NCBI RefSeq assembly: GCF_001612765.1
Contig: NZ_BDBB01000042.1
Location: 16,689 to 80,688, forward strand
Origin: Nocardia arthritidis NBRC 100137
GTDB taxonomy: Bacteria > Actinomycetota > Actinomycetes > Mycobacteriales > Mycobacteriaceae
Length of the DNA stretch: 64,000 bases
Direction: 5' to 3'
Below, piece by piece: positions 16,128 to 24,493 of the stretch (positions within the stretch are counted from its first letter, which is position 1; each line of letters begins with the position of its first letter). The position numbers were made by a program, and so were the translations under genes. The notes below the pieces were generated by a model, which was not told the origin of the DNA, ran no database searches, and was given only the letters and a program-made list of their open reading frames with translations.

Positions 16128-17498
16128 CTACGGCCGGGCGAGGCATTCCGCGGCGATCGGTACGGCCGCGGCGAGCTGGGGCAAGGGCAGCGCCGTGTAG
16201 CCGAGCGCGACGCCGAAGTGATCACGGCGGGTTCCGAGGTAATACCTGGACAGACCGTCGAGCGCGACGCCACGCGCCTGCCCCGCGGCGATCACGCGAC
16301 GCTCGGCCTCGGCCGACTCCACCGGCACGACGACGTGCGAGCCCGCGTCGTCGCCGAGCACGCCGACGCCGCGGCGGCGCAACGCGGTCACCACCAGCGC
16401 CCGGCGCGGTGGCAGCGCGCGGCGCAGCCTGCGCAGGTGCCTGGCCAGATCGCCGTGCGCGGCGAAAGCGACCAGCACGCGCTGGCCCGCCGGGCTCGGA
16501 CCGGTGCCGGTGCGCTCCCGGTGGGCGAGCACCGCCCCGGCGATCTCCGGAGTGGCGAGCAACCAGCCGACACCGAGGCTGGGGGACAGGATCTTGCTCG
16601 TCGTGCCCAGGTGGACGACCACATCGGGAGCCATGGTGGCCAGCAGCGGCAGCGGCGCGGTGTCGTAACGCAATTCGCCGTCGTAGTCGTCTTCGATGAC
16701 GAAGATCCCCGCCGCGCGCGCATGCTCGACGAGTTCGACCCGCCGCGCCGCGGGCATCCGCGCACCGAGCGGAAATTGATGCGCCGGAGTGCAATACACC
16801 GCCTTGATCCGGGCGGGCAGCAGGTCCACGCGCAGGCCGTGCGCGTCCACGGGGACCGGGACGACCTCGAGGCCCGCCGCCGTGAAGGCCCCCGCGGCGC
16901 GCTGATAGCCCGGATCCTCCATGGCGACGGCATCGCCCGGTCGCAGCAGCGCCGCGGCCAATTCGCTCACGGCGGAGCTGGTCCCCGCGGTGGCGAGCAG
17001 CACGGTGTCGCTGCCCGCGCCGATCCCGCGATGGCGCAGCAGATGCTCGGTGACCGCCGTGCGGAACTCCGGCTCGCCCGCGCGGTCCTTGCGCACGAGC
17101 GGGACGTGATCCGCGGCGGCGCGCCAGGCCCGTCGCCACGCGGCCGGGTCGATGGCGTCGACGCACGGCGCTCCGGGGGCGAGATCGAACAGCCGCGGCC
17201 CGGCGTCCGGGTCGTGGGCGGAATCGGTGCGCGCGGGCGCCGGGGCCGGTGCGGTCGTCAGGTAGGTGCCGGAGCCGCGCTTGCCGCTGATCCAGCCTTC
17301 GGCGTGCAATTGGTCGTAAGCGGCGGCGACCACGGTCCGGCTGACCCCGAGTCGCCCGGCCAGCGCGCGGGTGGACGGTAGTCGGTCGCCGCCGCGCAGC
17401 GGTCCGCCGGTCGCGGCGCGGCGCAGTTGTTCGGCGATCTGCACCGACAGCGGCTGCGCCAGGTCGCGGTCGAGATCGAGGGGAAGGTCCTCCAGCAC
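16128..17498 (-). CDS. MocR/PdxR-type transcription regulator (GntR HTH plus aminotransferase fold)
   Basis: A 456-residue regulator. Residues ~10-75 form a GntR-type winged helix (LSVQIAEQLRRAATGG, LPSTRALAGRLGVSRTVVAAAYDQL). The remaining ~370 residues are a fold-type I aminotransferase that binds PLP through K302 in TTSKILSPSLGVGW. GTG 17498 is used, preceded by AGGGAG at the right distance; upstream codons antisense to the divergent gene are excluded. Such regulators sense pyridoxal phosphate and often control vitamin B6 genes or a divergent partner. The divergent neighbour here is an FMN-binding split-barrel protein, the fold of pyridoxamine phosphate oxidase. Confidence 0.93.
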   Translation of the reverse strand: MLEDLPLDLDRDLAQPLSVQIAEQLRRAATGGPLRGGDRLPSTRALAGRLGVSRTVVAAAYDQLHAEGWISGKRGSGTYLTTAPAPAPARTDSAHDPDAGPRLFDLAPGAPCVDAIDPAAWRRAWRAAADHVPLVRKDRAGEPEFRTAVTEHLLRHRGIGAGSDTVLLATAGTSSAVSELAAALLRPGDAVAMEDPGYQRAAGAFTAAGLEVVPVPVDAHGLRVDLLPARIKAVYCTPAHQFPLGARMPAARRVELVEHARAAGIFVIEDDYDGELRYDTAPLPLLATMAPDVVVHLGTTSKILSPSLGVGWLLATPEIAGAVLAHRERTGTGPSPAGQRVLVAFAAHGDLARHLRRLRRALPPRRALVVTALRRRGVGVLGDDAGSHVVVPVESAEAERRVIAAGQARGVALDGLSRYYLGTRRDHFGVALGYTALPLPQLAAAVPIAAECLARP

Positions 17499-17537
17499 GG
17501 TTCGCTCCCTCGAGGTGGACTGCTGAAAATCATTCGG

Positions 17538-17560
17538 ATTGGCACTTTGATGATGCCATT
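17538..17560. promoter_or_regulatory. Inverted repeat in the MocR/FMN-protein divergent spacer
   Basis: ATTGGCA and TGCCATT flank a 9-base centre (one mismatch in seven pairs), midway in the 82-bp spacer between the regulator and the divergent FMN-binding gene. It is the best operator candidate there. MocR proteins usually need such dyads or paired direct repeats. Confidence 0.45.
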
Positions 17561-17580
17561 CGCACCCCGATGCTGAGTCC

Positions 17581-18255
17581 ATGACCGAAACAGCCGCCGC
17601 ACGCAAACCGCTCTCGCCCACGCCACGCAGCACACCGACCCGGTTGACCGACCGCGCCAGGACCGATCGCGCCGACTTGGACGCGGTACTCGACGCCGGG
17701 CTGATCTGCCACCTCGGCGTGCTGCTCGGTGGCACGCCGGTCGTGCTGCCGACCGCCTACGGCCGCGACGGCGACACGCTCTACCTGCACGGCTCCACCG
17801 GCGCGGGAAACATGCGCGCGGCCGTCGCCGCCGACATCTCGGTGGCGGTGACCCTGGTCGACGGCGTGGTCTACGCGCGTTCGGCCATGCATTTCTCGAT
17901 GAACTACCGCTCCGCGGTCGTGCTCGGACGGGCTCGCGAGGTGACCGATCACGACGAGCGCCTGCACGGGCTGCGCGTGATCGTCGAACACGCGGCGCCC
18001 GGCGCGTGGTCTCGCGTGCGGCCCCCGAGCAAGAAGGAACTCGCCGCCACGAAAGTGCTCGCCTTCGACCTCACCGAGGCCTCGGTGAAGGTCCGTGCCG
18101 GCGGCCCGAAGGACGACCCGGCGGACATCGACAAGGGGGGCGTGTGGGCGGGTGTTCTCCCGCTGCGCCAGACCTGGGACCCCCCGATCGACTCCGCGGA
18201 CTTGGACCCCGGCGTTCGGGTTCCCCCGGATGTCCTGGAGCGCGCGGCCGGCTGA
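17581..18255 (+). CDS. FMN-binding split-barrel protein (pyridoxamine 5'-phosphate oxidase superfamily)
   Basis: A 224-residue flavin-binding split-barrel protein of the PNPOx-like/NimA-like superfamily. Residues ~25-130 carry the barrel: RADLDAVLDAGLICHLGVLLGG, LPTAYGRDGDTLYLHGST, and the FMN-phosphate-binding SAMHFSMNYRSAVVLGRAREV. It lacks the C-terminal signature of genuine PdxH, so it should not be called PdxH. It is divergent from the PLP-sensing MocR regulator, its probable controller. A flavin-dependent reduction of a small molecule is likely, substrate unknown. Confidence 0.85.
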   Translation: MTETAAARKPLSPTPRSTPTRLTDRARTDRADLDAVLDAGLICHLGVLLGGTPVVLPTAYGRDGDTLYLHGSTGAGNMRAAVAADISVAVTLVDGVVYARSAMHFSMNYRSAVVLGRAREVTDHDERLHGLRVIVEHAAPGAWSRVRPPSKKELAATKVLAFDLTEASVKVRAGGPKDDPADIDKGGVWAGVLPLRQTWDPPIDSADLDPGVRVPPDVLERAAG

Positions 18256-18344
18256 TCCGGCGCGTAACTCGCACGGCCACTCGCCTTTTTCGCATTCGAC
18301 TGCGGTCTGCGCGCGCTGCTGGACGGATCGGTGCGGTGCGCCGG

Positions 18345-19133
18345 TCAGAACCAGAACGCTGCGCCGTAACCCGTCGTTTGCGCTGTGGCCCTTTTCGAAT
18401 CGGCCCGTACGGTGACAAACGGCATGGCCGAGGCCGGTGAAAGGCAGCCGCTGATATTCAACGGGGTATTGGTGTGCGCGAAGGTGTAAGGGAATTCGGA
18501 TTCCTCGTCGATTTCCGCCGCGCCGATCACCGCCGCCGTGACCGTACCGGGGGCCAGATTCACCGCGAGTTCGACGGCGAGGCCCGCCTCGACGTCGAAG
18601 CTGGGCTGGATGGCGACGGCGGCGCCGACGCTGACGCTCGGCGGCGTGAACAGTTGCAGGGAGGGCACGTTCATCTGGTGATCGGGCATGTTCATCCCCT
18701 GATCGGGCATGTTCATCTGCACGGAGGGCGCATCCCAGGTGAGGGAGCCCTGCAGGCCGAAGGAGGGCGCGATCCCGACATCGGCGCCGACACTCGGTGA
18801 GATACCGATCGAGATGCCGTTGGAGATGTCGACCGCGCAGCCGATCAGATATCCGATGGCAATTTCCCCGCCGCGCAGCGCCGAGGGGCCGTCGAGAGAT
18901 ACCGAGAAGTCGCCGGACACCTTCACCGCGTGCACGAATGGAACTCCCGGCGCGATGTCACCGCCGGCGGGCACGACATTGTTGGCGTTCGCCGACGCGA
19001 TCAGATGCAGTCCGCCGGCGTCGATCTCTCCTGGCGCGGCGTCCGCCACGGAATCGGAAACAGCGAAAGCGCCGGTGGCGGCCACAACCACCGCTACGAT
19101 CGCGGCGAGAGTACGCGAATGCTTTCGGTTCAT
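18345..19133 (-). CDS. MspA-family porin-like protein with heptad repeat
   Basis: A 262-residue exported protein. The N-terminus NRKHSRTLAAIVAVVVAATGAFAV is a signal peptide, probably cleaved after VADA-A (near residue 33). The mature part has the MspA-family layout seen in nocardial porins (GGEIAIGYLIGCAVDISNG, later AVNLAPGTV and a Phe-terminated C-terminus typical of outer-membrane proteins). Unusual is a stretch at ~150-170 where MNMPDQG, MNMPDHQ and MNVPSLQ follow in tandem, encoded by a 21-bp repeat (18661-18720). ATG 19133 is used; ATG 19136 directly before it is equally possible. It would form a channel in the mycolic-acid outer membrane. Confidence 0.8.
   Translation of the reverse strand: MNRKHSRTLAAIVAVVVAATGAFAVSDSVADAAPGEIDAGGLHLIASANANNVVPAGGDIAPGVPFVHAVKVSGDFSVSLDGPSALRGGEIAIGYLIGCAVDISNGISIGISPSVGADVGIAPSFGLQGSLTWDAPSVQMNMPDQGMNMPDHQMNVPSLQLFTPPSVSVGAAVAIQPSFDVEAGLAVELAVNLAPGTVTAAVIGAAEIDEESEFPYTFAHTNTPLNISGCLSPASAMPFVTVRADSKRATAQTTGYGAAFWF
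18661..18720. repeat. 21-bp tandem repeat inside the MspA-like porin gene
   Basis: TGATCGGGCATGTTCATC occurs at 18679-18696 and again at 18700-18717, exactly 21 bp apart, with a third, diverged copy just before (GGGCACGTTCATC). The period is a multiple of three, so copy-number change would add or remove whole heptads without frameshift. Confidence 0.8.
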
Positions 19134-19520
19134 CATGCTCCAGTCGAGTATCGATGGAATCGGAACTTCATGCGCGAAGGACTGCACGGCAAAGGGGTCG
19201 TCGCGGCCCCAGTCGGCCTACGCCGCAGACTTTATCGGGCGGTGCGGCCGACGGCGGTGATCACGCCGACACGGCGAGTCGGCCGACCCGACCGATCGCG
19301 GTCGTCGTCGGCATTCGCGCGAACCGCCGGTGACCGGCGAGCGAAACCCTCCGATTTCATACCAGGTCGCCGAAACTCCCCGCCGTTCGCCGAAATATCG
19401 CGCGTGTCGTCGAAATCGCCGCGGAGACCCGCGAGCCGGGTGCACGCCCGTGGATATGCCTGCGGCTCGGCGGGCGCGCCCGTACGGACGACCCCGGCTC
19501 GGCGCGTCAGCCCGCGGGAA

Positions 19521-20771
19521 TCACCACGCGTCGGCGTGCAAGCCCGCGCAGTTCGCCGCGCGCAGCGCCAGTTCACGCAACGCACCGGCCGACGCGATCC
19601 GCGCCGGGTCCAGGCCGACCAGGCTCAGCACATAGTCGTCGCCGATTCGGCAGAGGTAGCCGGAGAGGCGGGTGCGGGGCAGTCGCGCGGCGGTCAGGCC
19701 GGGATGGATGGCGCGGGTAGCGACGCCGGTGCAGCGGTGCGGGCCGAGTCGGAGCAGCGAGGCGGGGAGCGTTCCGATGTTGGAGCACAGGATGTCCCGT
19801 TCGCCTGCGCCCTCGGACAGCGCGTAGGCCCAGCGGTCCGGAATCACCTGGAGGAGTTCTTCGGGCATGCCGCTCGGTGCGGACATGCGGTGCTCGTAGG
19901 CGGAACGGGCCAGTGCGCGGATCGTCGCCGGGGTGTCGGCGCGGGTGATCGCGATGCGCGTCATGGCGAGGTCGTTGTCGACCCGGGGTTCGTCGCGGGT
20001 GTCGACGGGCAGGCTGGCTTCGATCGTGTCGCCGGGAAATCCGCTGTCCCAGAGCACGGCCGCGACGAGGTGGATGAACAGGCTGTTCGCCGTGCCGCCG
20101 TCGCGCGCCGCCACGCGGTCCCACTCGGCGGCCGGGCATTGCAGGATCGCGCTGTGCGTCGCGTTGCCCGCCCCGCGCGGCTGCTCGTCCCGGCGCGGCA
20201 CGACGGGTTGCCGCGGTATCCCGTGCCGCAGCGCAGCCGCGGTGCCGCGCAGGACGATCGACCACTGGCGCCGGGCGTCGGCCCAATCCGATTCCCGCGC
20301 GGACAGATCCGCCGGACGCACCCGAGCGCCGCCCAGCGCGTCGTCCACCGCGAGCACCAGCGCGCGCCCGTCGGCCAGTGCGTGCGAACAGGTGAGAGAG
20401 ACGGCCGAACCGCCGTCGTCCAGAGTCGCGGTCGAAAGCCGCCACCCAGGGCCATATTCCGGATCGAGCCCGGCGTCCTGCGTGTCGGCCCAGTCGAGCA
20501 GTTCCGCGACCGGGAGGATGCCTTCGGCGCGGTCGATCGGATACGCGCGCACGTTCGGGAGCCAGGCCCGGCGAGCGCCCGGCACGCGCGAGCCGATAAC
20601 CCTGCGGCCCAACGGTCCCGAGCGCAGGGCCGCGTGCACCCGTTCCAGCAGCGCCGGGTCCATTCGGTCGGCCGTCCGCCACAGCCCTTGCAGGGCGATC
20701 GGCGTGCCGAGCCCGCGGTGGCCACGCAGAAAGATCTCGTCGACGACGCTCAGGCGGCCCATCGGGTTCAA
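19521..20771 (-). CDS. Condensation/WS-DGAT-like acyltransferase
   Basis: A 416-residue protein with the HxxxDG motif of CoA-dependent acyltransferases (SHALADGRALVLAVDDAL, residues ~130-150). Its N-terminus GRLSVVDEIFLRGHRG resembles the start of wax ester synthase/PapA-like proteins. The second family motif is not obvious, so activity is unsure. ATG 20771 overlaps the stop of the enoyl-CoA hydratase gene; ATG 20762 is an alternative start. Coupling to a crotonase suggests a role in acyl-lipid or ester metabolism. Confidence 0.65.
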   Translation of the reverse strand: MNPMGRLSVVDEIFLRGHRGLGTPIALQGLWRTADRMDPALLERVHAALRSGPLGRRVIGSRVPGARRAWLPNVRAYPIDRAEGILPVAELLDWADTQDAGLDPEYGPGWRLSTATLDDGGSAVSLTCSHALADGRALVLAVDDALGGARVRPADLSARESDWADARRQWSIVLRGTAAALRHGIPRQPVVPRRDEQPRGAGNATHSAILQCPAAEWDRVAARDGGTANSLFIHLVAAVLWDSGFPGDTIEASLPVDTRDEPRVDNDLAMTRIAITRADTPATIRALARSAYEHRMSAPSGMPEELLQVIPDRWAYALSEGAGERDILCSNIGTLPASLLRLGPHRCTGVATRAIHPGLTAARLPRTRLSGYLCRIGDDYVLSLVGLDPARIASAGALRELALRAANCAGLHADAW

Positions 20772-21541
20772 GCGCGAGCGCCGTGCCGGCCCGCACCCGA
20801 CGCGAAGCGCGCGGCCCCGTCCAGGGCGCCGCCTGCCAGTGCCGTCAGGCCGTGGCGGAACTCGTTGCGCAGGGCCGACTCCTCGGTCATCCCCTCCTGC
20901 TCGAGCAGCGACATCCGGTCCGAGCGCAGGCAGGTCTGCGGCAGCGCGGCCAGTTCCGCGGCCAAGGCCTCCGCGGCGCGGCGGGCTTCGCCGGTGGGGA
21001 CCACGCGATTGACAAGTCCCATCCGCAGCGCCTCGTCGGCGTCGACCGCGCGTCCGGTGAGCACCAGATCCATGGCGCGGCCCGCGCCGACGATCCGCGG
21101 CAGCCGGATGGTGCCGCCGTCGATCAGTGGGACGCCCCAGCGGCGGCAGAAGACGCCGAAGGTGCTGTCCTGCTCGGCAACCCGCAGGTCACACCACAGG
21201 GCGAGTTCCAGGCCACCGGCCACCGCGAAGCCGGAGACCGCGGCGATCACCGGCTTGGACAGTCGCATTCGGGTCGGTCCCATCGGGCCGTCACCGTCCT
21301 CGGCGGCGCGGTTGGAGCGCTCGGTGCCGAGCGCCTTGAGGTCGGCGCCGGCGCAGAACGTGCCGCCGTCGCCCCAGAGCACCGCGACCGCCGCCTCGGG
21401 GTCGGCGTCGAACTCACGAAAGGCGTCGGCCAGCGCCGCGGCGGTCGGCCCGTCCACCGCGTTGCGCGCTTCGGGCCGGTGCAGGATCACGGTGGTCACG
21501 GGGCCGTTGCGTTCGACGAGTACGGTCACGCGCTCGACCAT
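20768..21541 (-). CDS. Enoyl-CoA hydratase/isomerase (crotonase) family protein
   Basis: A 257-residue crotonase starting at ATG 21541 (MVERVTVLVERNG). The oxyanion-hole motifs are DGGTFCAGADLKALG and VSGFAVAGGLELALWCDLRVA, with RWGVPLIDGGTIRLPRIVGAGRA following. The expected catalytic Glu in the ...AGG-E region is present as GGLELAL. It should act on a CoA thioester double bond. It overlaps the acyltransferase gene by 4 bp and is divergent from a TetR regulator 53 bp away. Confidence 0.9.
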   Translation of the reverse strand: MVERVTVLVERNGPVTTVILHRPEARNAVDGPTAAALADAFREFDADPEAAVAVLWGDGGTFCAGADLKALGTERSNRAAEDGDGPMGPTRMRLSKPVIAAVSGFAVAGGLELALWCDLRVAEQDSTFGVFCRRWGVPLIDGGTIRLPRIVGAGRAMDLVLTGRAVDADEALRMGLVNRVVPTGEARRAAEALAAELAALPQTCLRSDRMSLLEQEGMTEESALRNEFRHGLTALAGGALDGAARFASGAGRHGARA

Positions 21542-21562
21542 ACGCCGTAAAAGCACCCTTGC

Positions 21563-21587
21563 GTGAAGAAATGAATCCGTGCTTCAC
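21563..21587. promoter_or_regulatory. Inverted repeat between crotonase and tetR
   Basis: GTGAAG at 21563-21568 and CTTCAC at 21582-21587 form a perfect 6-bp dyad in the short divergent spacer, with partial matches outside the arms. It lies just before the chosen tetR start (GTG 21595), which favours that start and suggests autoregulation. Confidence 0.5.
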
Positions 21588-21594
21588 TTCTTGG

Positions 21595-22245
21595 GTGGCC
21601 TACCGCAGAACCCCCGCCGTGCAGGCCCGCCTGGACGCCCAGGCGGGGCTGATCGTGCACGCAGCGACCAAGGTGCTGTCCCGCGGCGGATATGCCGCGC
21701 TGTCCATGGCGGCGGTCGCGGCCGAGGCGGGCGTGGCCACCGGCACCGTCTACAAGAACTTCGACGGCAAGTCCGCCTTGGTGCGGGCGGTGTTCCGGAA
21801 GGTGGTCGCCCGCGAGGTCGCCGCCGTGGCCGAGGCGGGTTCGCGCGGATCGGCCGTCGAGCGGGTGACCGCGGCGGTGGCGACCTTCGCGGGCCGCGCG
21901 CTGAAGAATCCGAACCTGGCCTACGTGCTGCTCGCCGAGCCGGTCGACGCCGCCGTGGACAGCGAACGCCTGCGCTTCCGGCGCGCGTTCGCCGAGACCT
22001 TCGAATCGGCGGTGGCCGAAGGTATCTCGCGGGGGGAGCTACCCCCGCAGGACCCGAGAATCAGCGCGGCCGCGTTGGTCGGCGCGATCGGCGAGGTGCT
22101 GGTCGGCCCGCTCGCCGACGCGCCGCACGGCGAATCCGTCGTCCCCGAAATCACCGCTTTCGCGATCCGCGCGCTCGGCGTGCGCGACGACCCGGGCGCG
22201 GGTGACGCCCGGCTGGAATCAGGAGTGTCAGATGCAGACGCATGA
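21595..22245 (+). CDS. TetR-family regulator
   Basis: A 216-residue regulator beginning at GTG 21595 (VAYRRTPAVQARLDAQ). The TetR helix-turn-helix spans residues ~14-60 (IVHAATKVLSRGGYAALSMAAVA, VATGTVYKNFDGKSALVRAVF). In-frame TTG 21559 and ATG 21571 are less likely because the operator-like dyad lies there. The C-terminal part resembles regulators of lipid catabolism but is not specific. Its stop overlaps the acyl-CoA dehydrogenase gene by 14 bp, so regulator and enzyme form an operon. Confidence 0.88.
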   Translation: MAYRRTPAVQARLDAQAGLIVHAATKVLSRGGYAALSMAAVAAEAGVATGTVYKNFDGKSALVRAVFRKVVAREVAAVAEAGSRGSAVERVTAAVATFAGRALKNPNLAYVLLAEPVDAAVDSERLRFRRAFAETFESAVAEGISRGELPPQDPRISAAALVGAIGEVLVGPLADAPHGESVVPEITAFAIRALGVRDDPGAGDARLESGVSDADA

Positions 22246-23851
22246 AGTCTTCAACCAGGTGCCCGACATCGTGCCCTTCGACGCCTCGCGCAATCCGGCC
22301 CTGCTCGAGGGCCTGCACCGGGAAGGCGCGGGCTGGGCCGAAGCAGAGGTGCGGGAACTGGGCGCGCTCGCGGGCGGCGCGCAGGCGCAGGAGTGGGGCA
22401 GGCTGGCCAACGAATACCCGCCGGTGCTGCGCACCCATGACCGCTACGGCAACCGCGTCGACGAGGTCGAGTTCCACCCGCACTGGCACGACCTGATGCG
22501 CGTCGCCGTCGAGCACGGCCTGCACGGCGCACCGTGGCTGGACGACCGACCCGGCGCGCACACGGCGCGTGCGGCGAAGTTCTACACCTGGGGCGTCGCC
22601 GACGCGGGCCACATGTGCCCGATCTCCATGACCTACGCGGTGGTCCCCGCCTTGCGGCACAACCGGGAACTCTCGGCGCGATTCGAACCGCTGCTCGGCT
22701 CCCGCGTCTACGACTTCGGGCTGCGCGAACCGTCCGCCAAGGCCGGGCTCATCGCGGGCATGTCGATGACCGAGAAGCAGGGCGGCTCGGACGTCCGCGC
22801 CAACACCACCACCGCGACGCCGCAGCCGGACGGCACCTACCGGATCGTCGGGCACAAATGGTTCACCTCCGCGCCGATGTCGGACATGTTCCTCACCCTG
22901 GCGCAGGCACCCGGCGGCCTGTCCTGCTTCCTGCTGCCCCGGGTGCTGCCGGACGGCGCCCGCAACCCCATCCGCATCCAGCGGCTCAAGGACAAGCTGG
23001 GCAACAAGTCCAACGCCTCGTCGGAGATCGAATACGAGAACGCCGTCGGCTGGCTGGTCGGCGCGGAGGGCGCGGGTGTCAAGACCATCATCGAGATGGT
23101 GAACATGACCAGGCTGGACTGCGTGATCGGCTCGGCCACCGGCATGCGCGCGGGCGCCGTGTACGCGGTGCACCACGCTAGGCACCGCAAGGCGTTCGGG
23201 GCCGAACTGATCGACCAGCCCGCGATGCGCAATGTACTGGCCGATCTGGTGATCGAGTCCGACGCCGCGACCACCGTGATGATGCGGCTGGCCGGGGCCA
23301 CCGACCGGGCAGGCCGGGATCCGGCCGAGGCGGCGCTGCGGCGTATCGCGCTGGCGGTCACCAAGTACTGGGTGTGCAAGCGCGCGCCCGCGCACGCGGC
23401 CGAGGCGCTGGAATGCCTGGGCGGCAACGGATACGCCGAGGAATCCGGCATGCCGCGGCTGTACCGGGAGGCGCCGCTGATGTCCATCTGGGAGGGATCG
23501 GGCAACGTCGCCGCGCTGGACGCGTTGCGCGCCATGGGGCGTCAGCCGGAGACGGTCGAGGCGTACTTCGACGAAGTGTCGCGCGCCAAAGGCGAGAACC
23601 CGCGCTTGGACGACGCGATCGCCCGGGTCGGCAAGGAATTGTCGGATTTCGACGACATCGAATACCGCGCCAGGCGCGTCGTCGAGTTGATGGCGCTCGT
23701 GCTCCAAGGCGCTCAGCTGGTTCGCCACGGCCACCCCGCCGTCGCCGACGCCTTCTGCGCCACCAGGCTCGGCGACGACTGGGGCATCGCGTTCGGCACG
23801 CTGCCCACCGGCGTCGACACGGGCGCGATCATCGAGCGCGCCTTCGTCTGA
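22232..23851 (+). CDS. AidB-like acyl-CoA dehydrogenase
   Basis: A 539-residue acyl-CoA dehydrogenase-like flavoprotein of the long AidB subfamily, beginning at ATG 22232 (MQTHEVFNQVPD) with GGAG upstream. The domains are visible: N-terminal helical region with WHDLMRVAVEHGLH, beta domain with MTEKQGGSDVRANTT and WFTSAPMSD, then C-terminal LECLGGNGYAEESGMPRLYREAPLMSIWEGSGN, where the Glu in WEGSGN is at the catalytic position. AidB proteins bind FAD and damaged-DNA-associated or branched acyl substrates; here, next to a crotonase and acyltransferase, a CoA-ester role is plausible. It is co-transcribed with the TetR gene. Confidence 0.92.
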   Translation: MQTHEVFNQVPDIVPFDASRNPALLEGLHREGAGWAEAEVRELGALAGGAQAQEWGRLANEYPPVLRTHDRYGNRVDEVEFHPHWHDLMRVAVEHGLHGAPWLDDRPGAHTARAAKFYTWGVADAGHMCPISMTYAVVPALRHNRELSARFEPLLGSRVYDFGLREPSAKAGLIAGMSMTEKQGGSDVRANTTTATPQPDGTYRIVGHKWFTSAPMSDMFLTLAQAPGGLSCFLLPRVLPDGARNPIRIQRLKDKLGNKSNASSEIEYENAVGWLVGAEGAGVKTIIEMVNMTRLDCVIGSATGMRAGAVYAVHHARHRKAFGAELIDQPAMRNVLADLVIESDAATTVMMRLAGATDRAGRDPAEAALRRIALAVTKYWVCKRAPAHAAEALECLGGNGYAEESGMPRLYREAPLMSIWEGSGNVAALDALRAMGRQPETVEAYFDEVSRAKGENPRLDDAIARVGKELSDFDDIEYRARRVVELMALVLQGAQLVRHGHPAVADAFCATRLGDDWGIAFGTLPTGVDTGAIIERAFV

Positions 23852-23880
23852 GCCGCCGGTGCCCCGGGGGACCGGTTCGG

Positions 23881-23894
23881 GTGCCCCGGGGCAC
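23881..23894. terminator. Palindromic terminator-like element after the acyl-CoA dehydrogenase
   Basis: GTGCCCCGGGGCAC is a perfect 14-bp palindrome, with another copy of GGTGCCCCGGGG starting 23 bases earlier (23858), so two alternative hairpins can form just after the stop at 23851. There is no T-tract, which is common in high-GC actinobacteria. Confidence 0.45.
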
Positions 23895-23967
23895 GGCGTC
23901 GTAACGAGACTCTGGCCCCGCGTTGTCCGCCCGCTCCGCCGCCCGCGCACGCGTTCCGTCGCCGGTA

Positions 23968-24126
23968 TCAGGCGGGCCGGGTCAGTACGCGCTCGACCAA
24001 CGCCGTATCGCAGTATTCGACCACCTCGCGTAATTTCCCCTCGGCGACCCGGAAGACGAAGCAGTAGGTCTGGTCGTAGCTCTCCCCGCGCGTGGTCACG
24101 CCCTCGGCGCGGGCCCGCACGTCGCC
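23968..24126 (-). pseudogene. 3' remnant of a SnoaL-like (NTF2-fold) gene
   Basis: On the minus strand the last ~52 codons read as the end of a SnoaL/ketosteroid isomerase-like protein: GDVRARAEGVTT, then ESYDQTYCFVFRVAEGKLRE and VVEYCDTALVERVL, with a normal stop at 23970. Upstream of about 24126 the reading turns into the complement of an unrelated LysR C-terminus, so the 5' part is missing. It cannot make a complete protein (the family needs ~130 residues). Confidence 0.7.
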
Positions 24127-24384
24127 CGCGACTGGTTCGCCAAACTCGGCCTCGTCGCGACCGGACTGGGCGTCACGGTGGTCCCCGGCATCGCCGTTCC
24201 CGTGCTGCCGCCGACCATCGCGCTGCTGCGGATCGACCACCCCGCCGCGGTCCGGCGCACCGTCCTGGCCCATCGCGGCGATCGCGATACCGCCGAATCC
24301 CGAGGGATGTTCGCCGAGGCGCTGCGCGACCGGGCGGCCGACCTGTCGGCCCAGGTACGCCAGCGCCTTCGCGGTAGTGCGTAA
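24109..24384 (+). pseudogene. 3' remnant of a LysR-family regulator gene
   Basis: On the plus strand about 85 codons read as the end of a LysR effector domain: ARDWFAKLGLVATGLGVTVV, PGIAVPVLPPTIALLRIDHP and AAVRRTVLAHRG, finishing at TAA 24382-24384. No DNA-binding domain or start lies to the left, where the sequence becomes the SnoaL remnant of the opposite strand. The two remnants share a junction near 24110-24126. Confidence 0.72.
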
Positions 24385-24395
24385 TCGCGGCACCG

Positions 24396-24452
24396 CTGTT
24401 CTGTGTGACGAACAGTCACGCGAAGTCCACCGCGCGGGTGTGGACACCCGCG
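24396..24452. other. Two inverted repeats between the LysR remnant and the kinase gene
   Basis: CTGTTC and GAACAG (24396-24415) enclose 8 bases, and GCGGGTGT and ACACCCGC (24434-24451) enclose GG, extendable by one pair. The second looks like a terminator hairpin for the lost LysR gene; the first could be an old operator. No T-tract follows either. Confidence 0.4.
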
Positions 24453-24493
24453 GCACGCGTCGGCGGCAGGGCAGCGCCGGTAGTGTGGCGGCG

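Noticed and set aside
17581..18255. Calling the FMN-binding protein pdxH
   Set aside because: It lacks the C-terminal PNPOx signature and its extra C-terminal part differs; only the superfamily fold is supported.
18930..21566. An 878-codon plus-strand open frame
   Set aside because: It is antisense to the porin, acyltransferase and crotonase genes, which have clear motifs and signal peptide.
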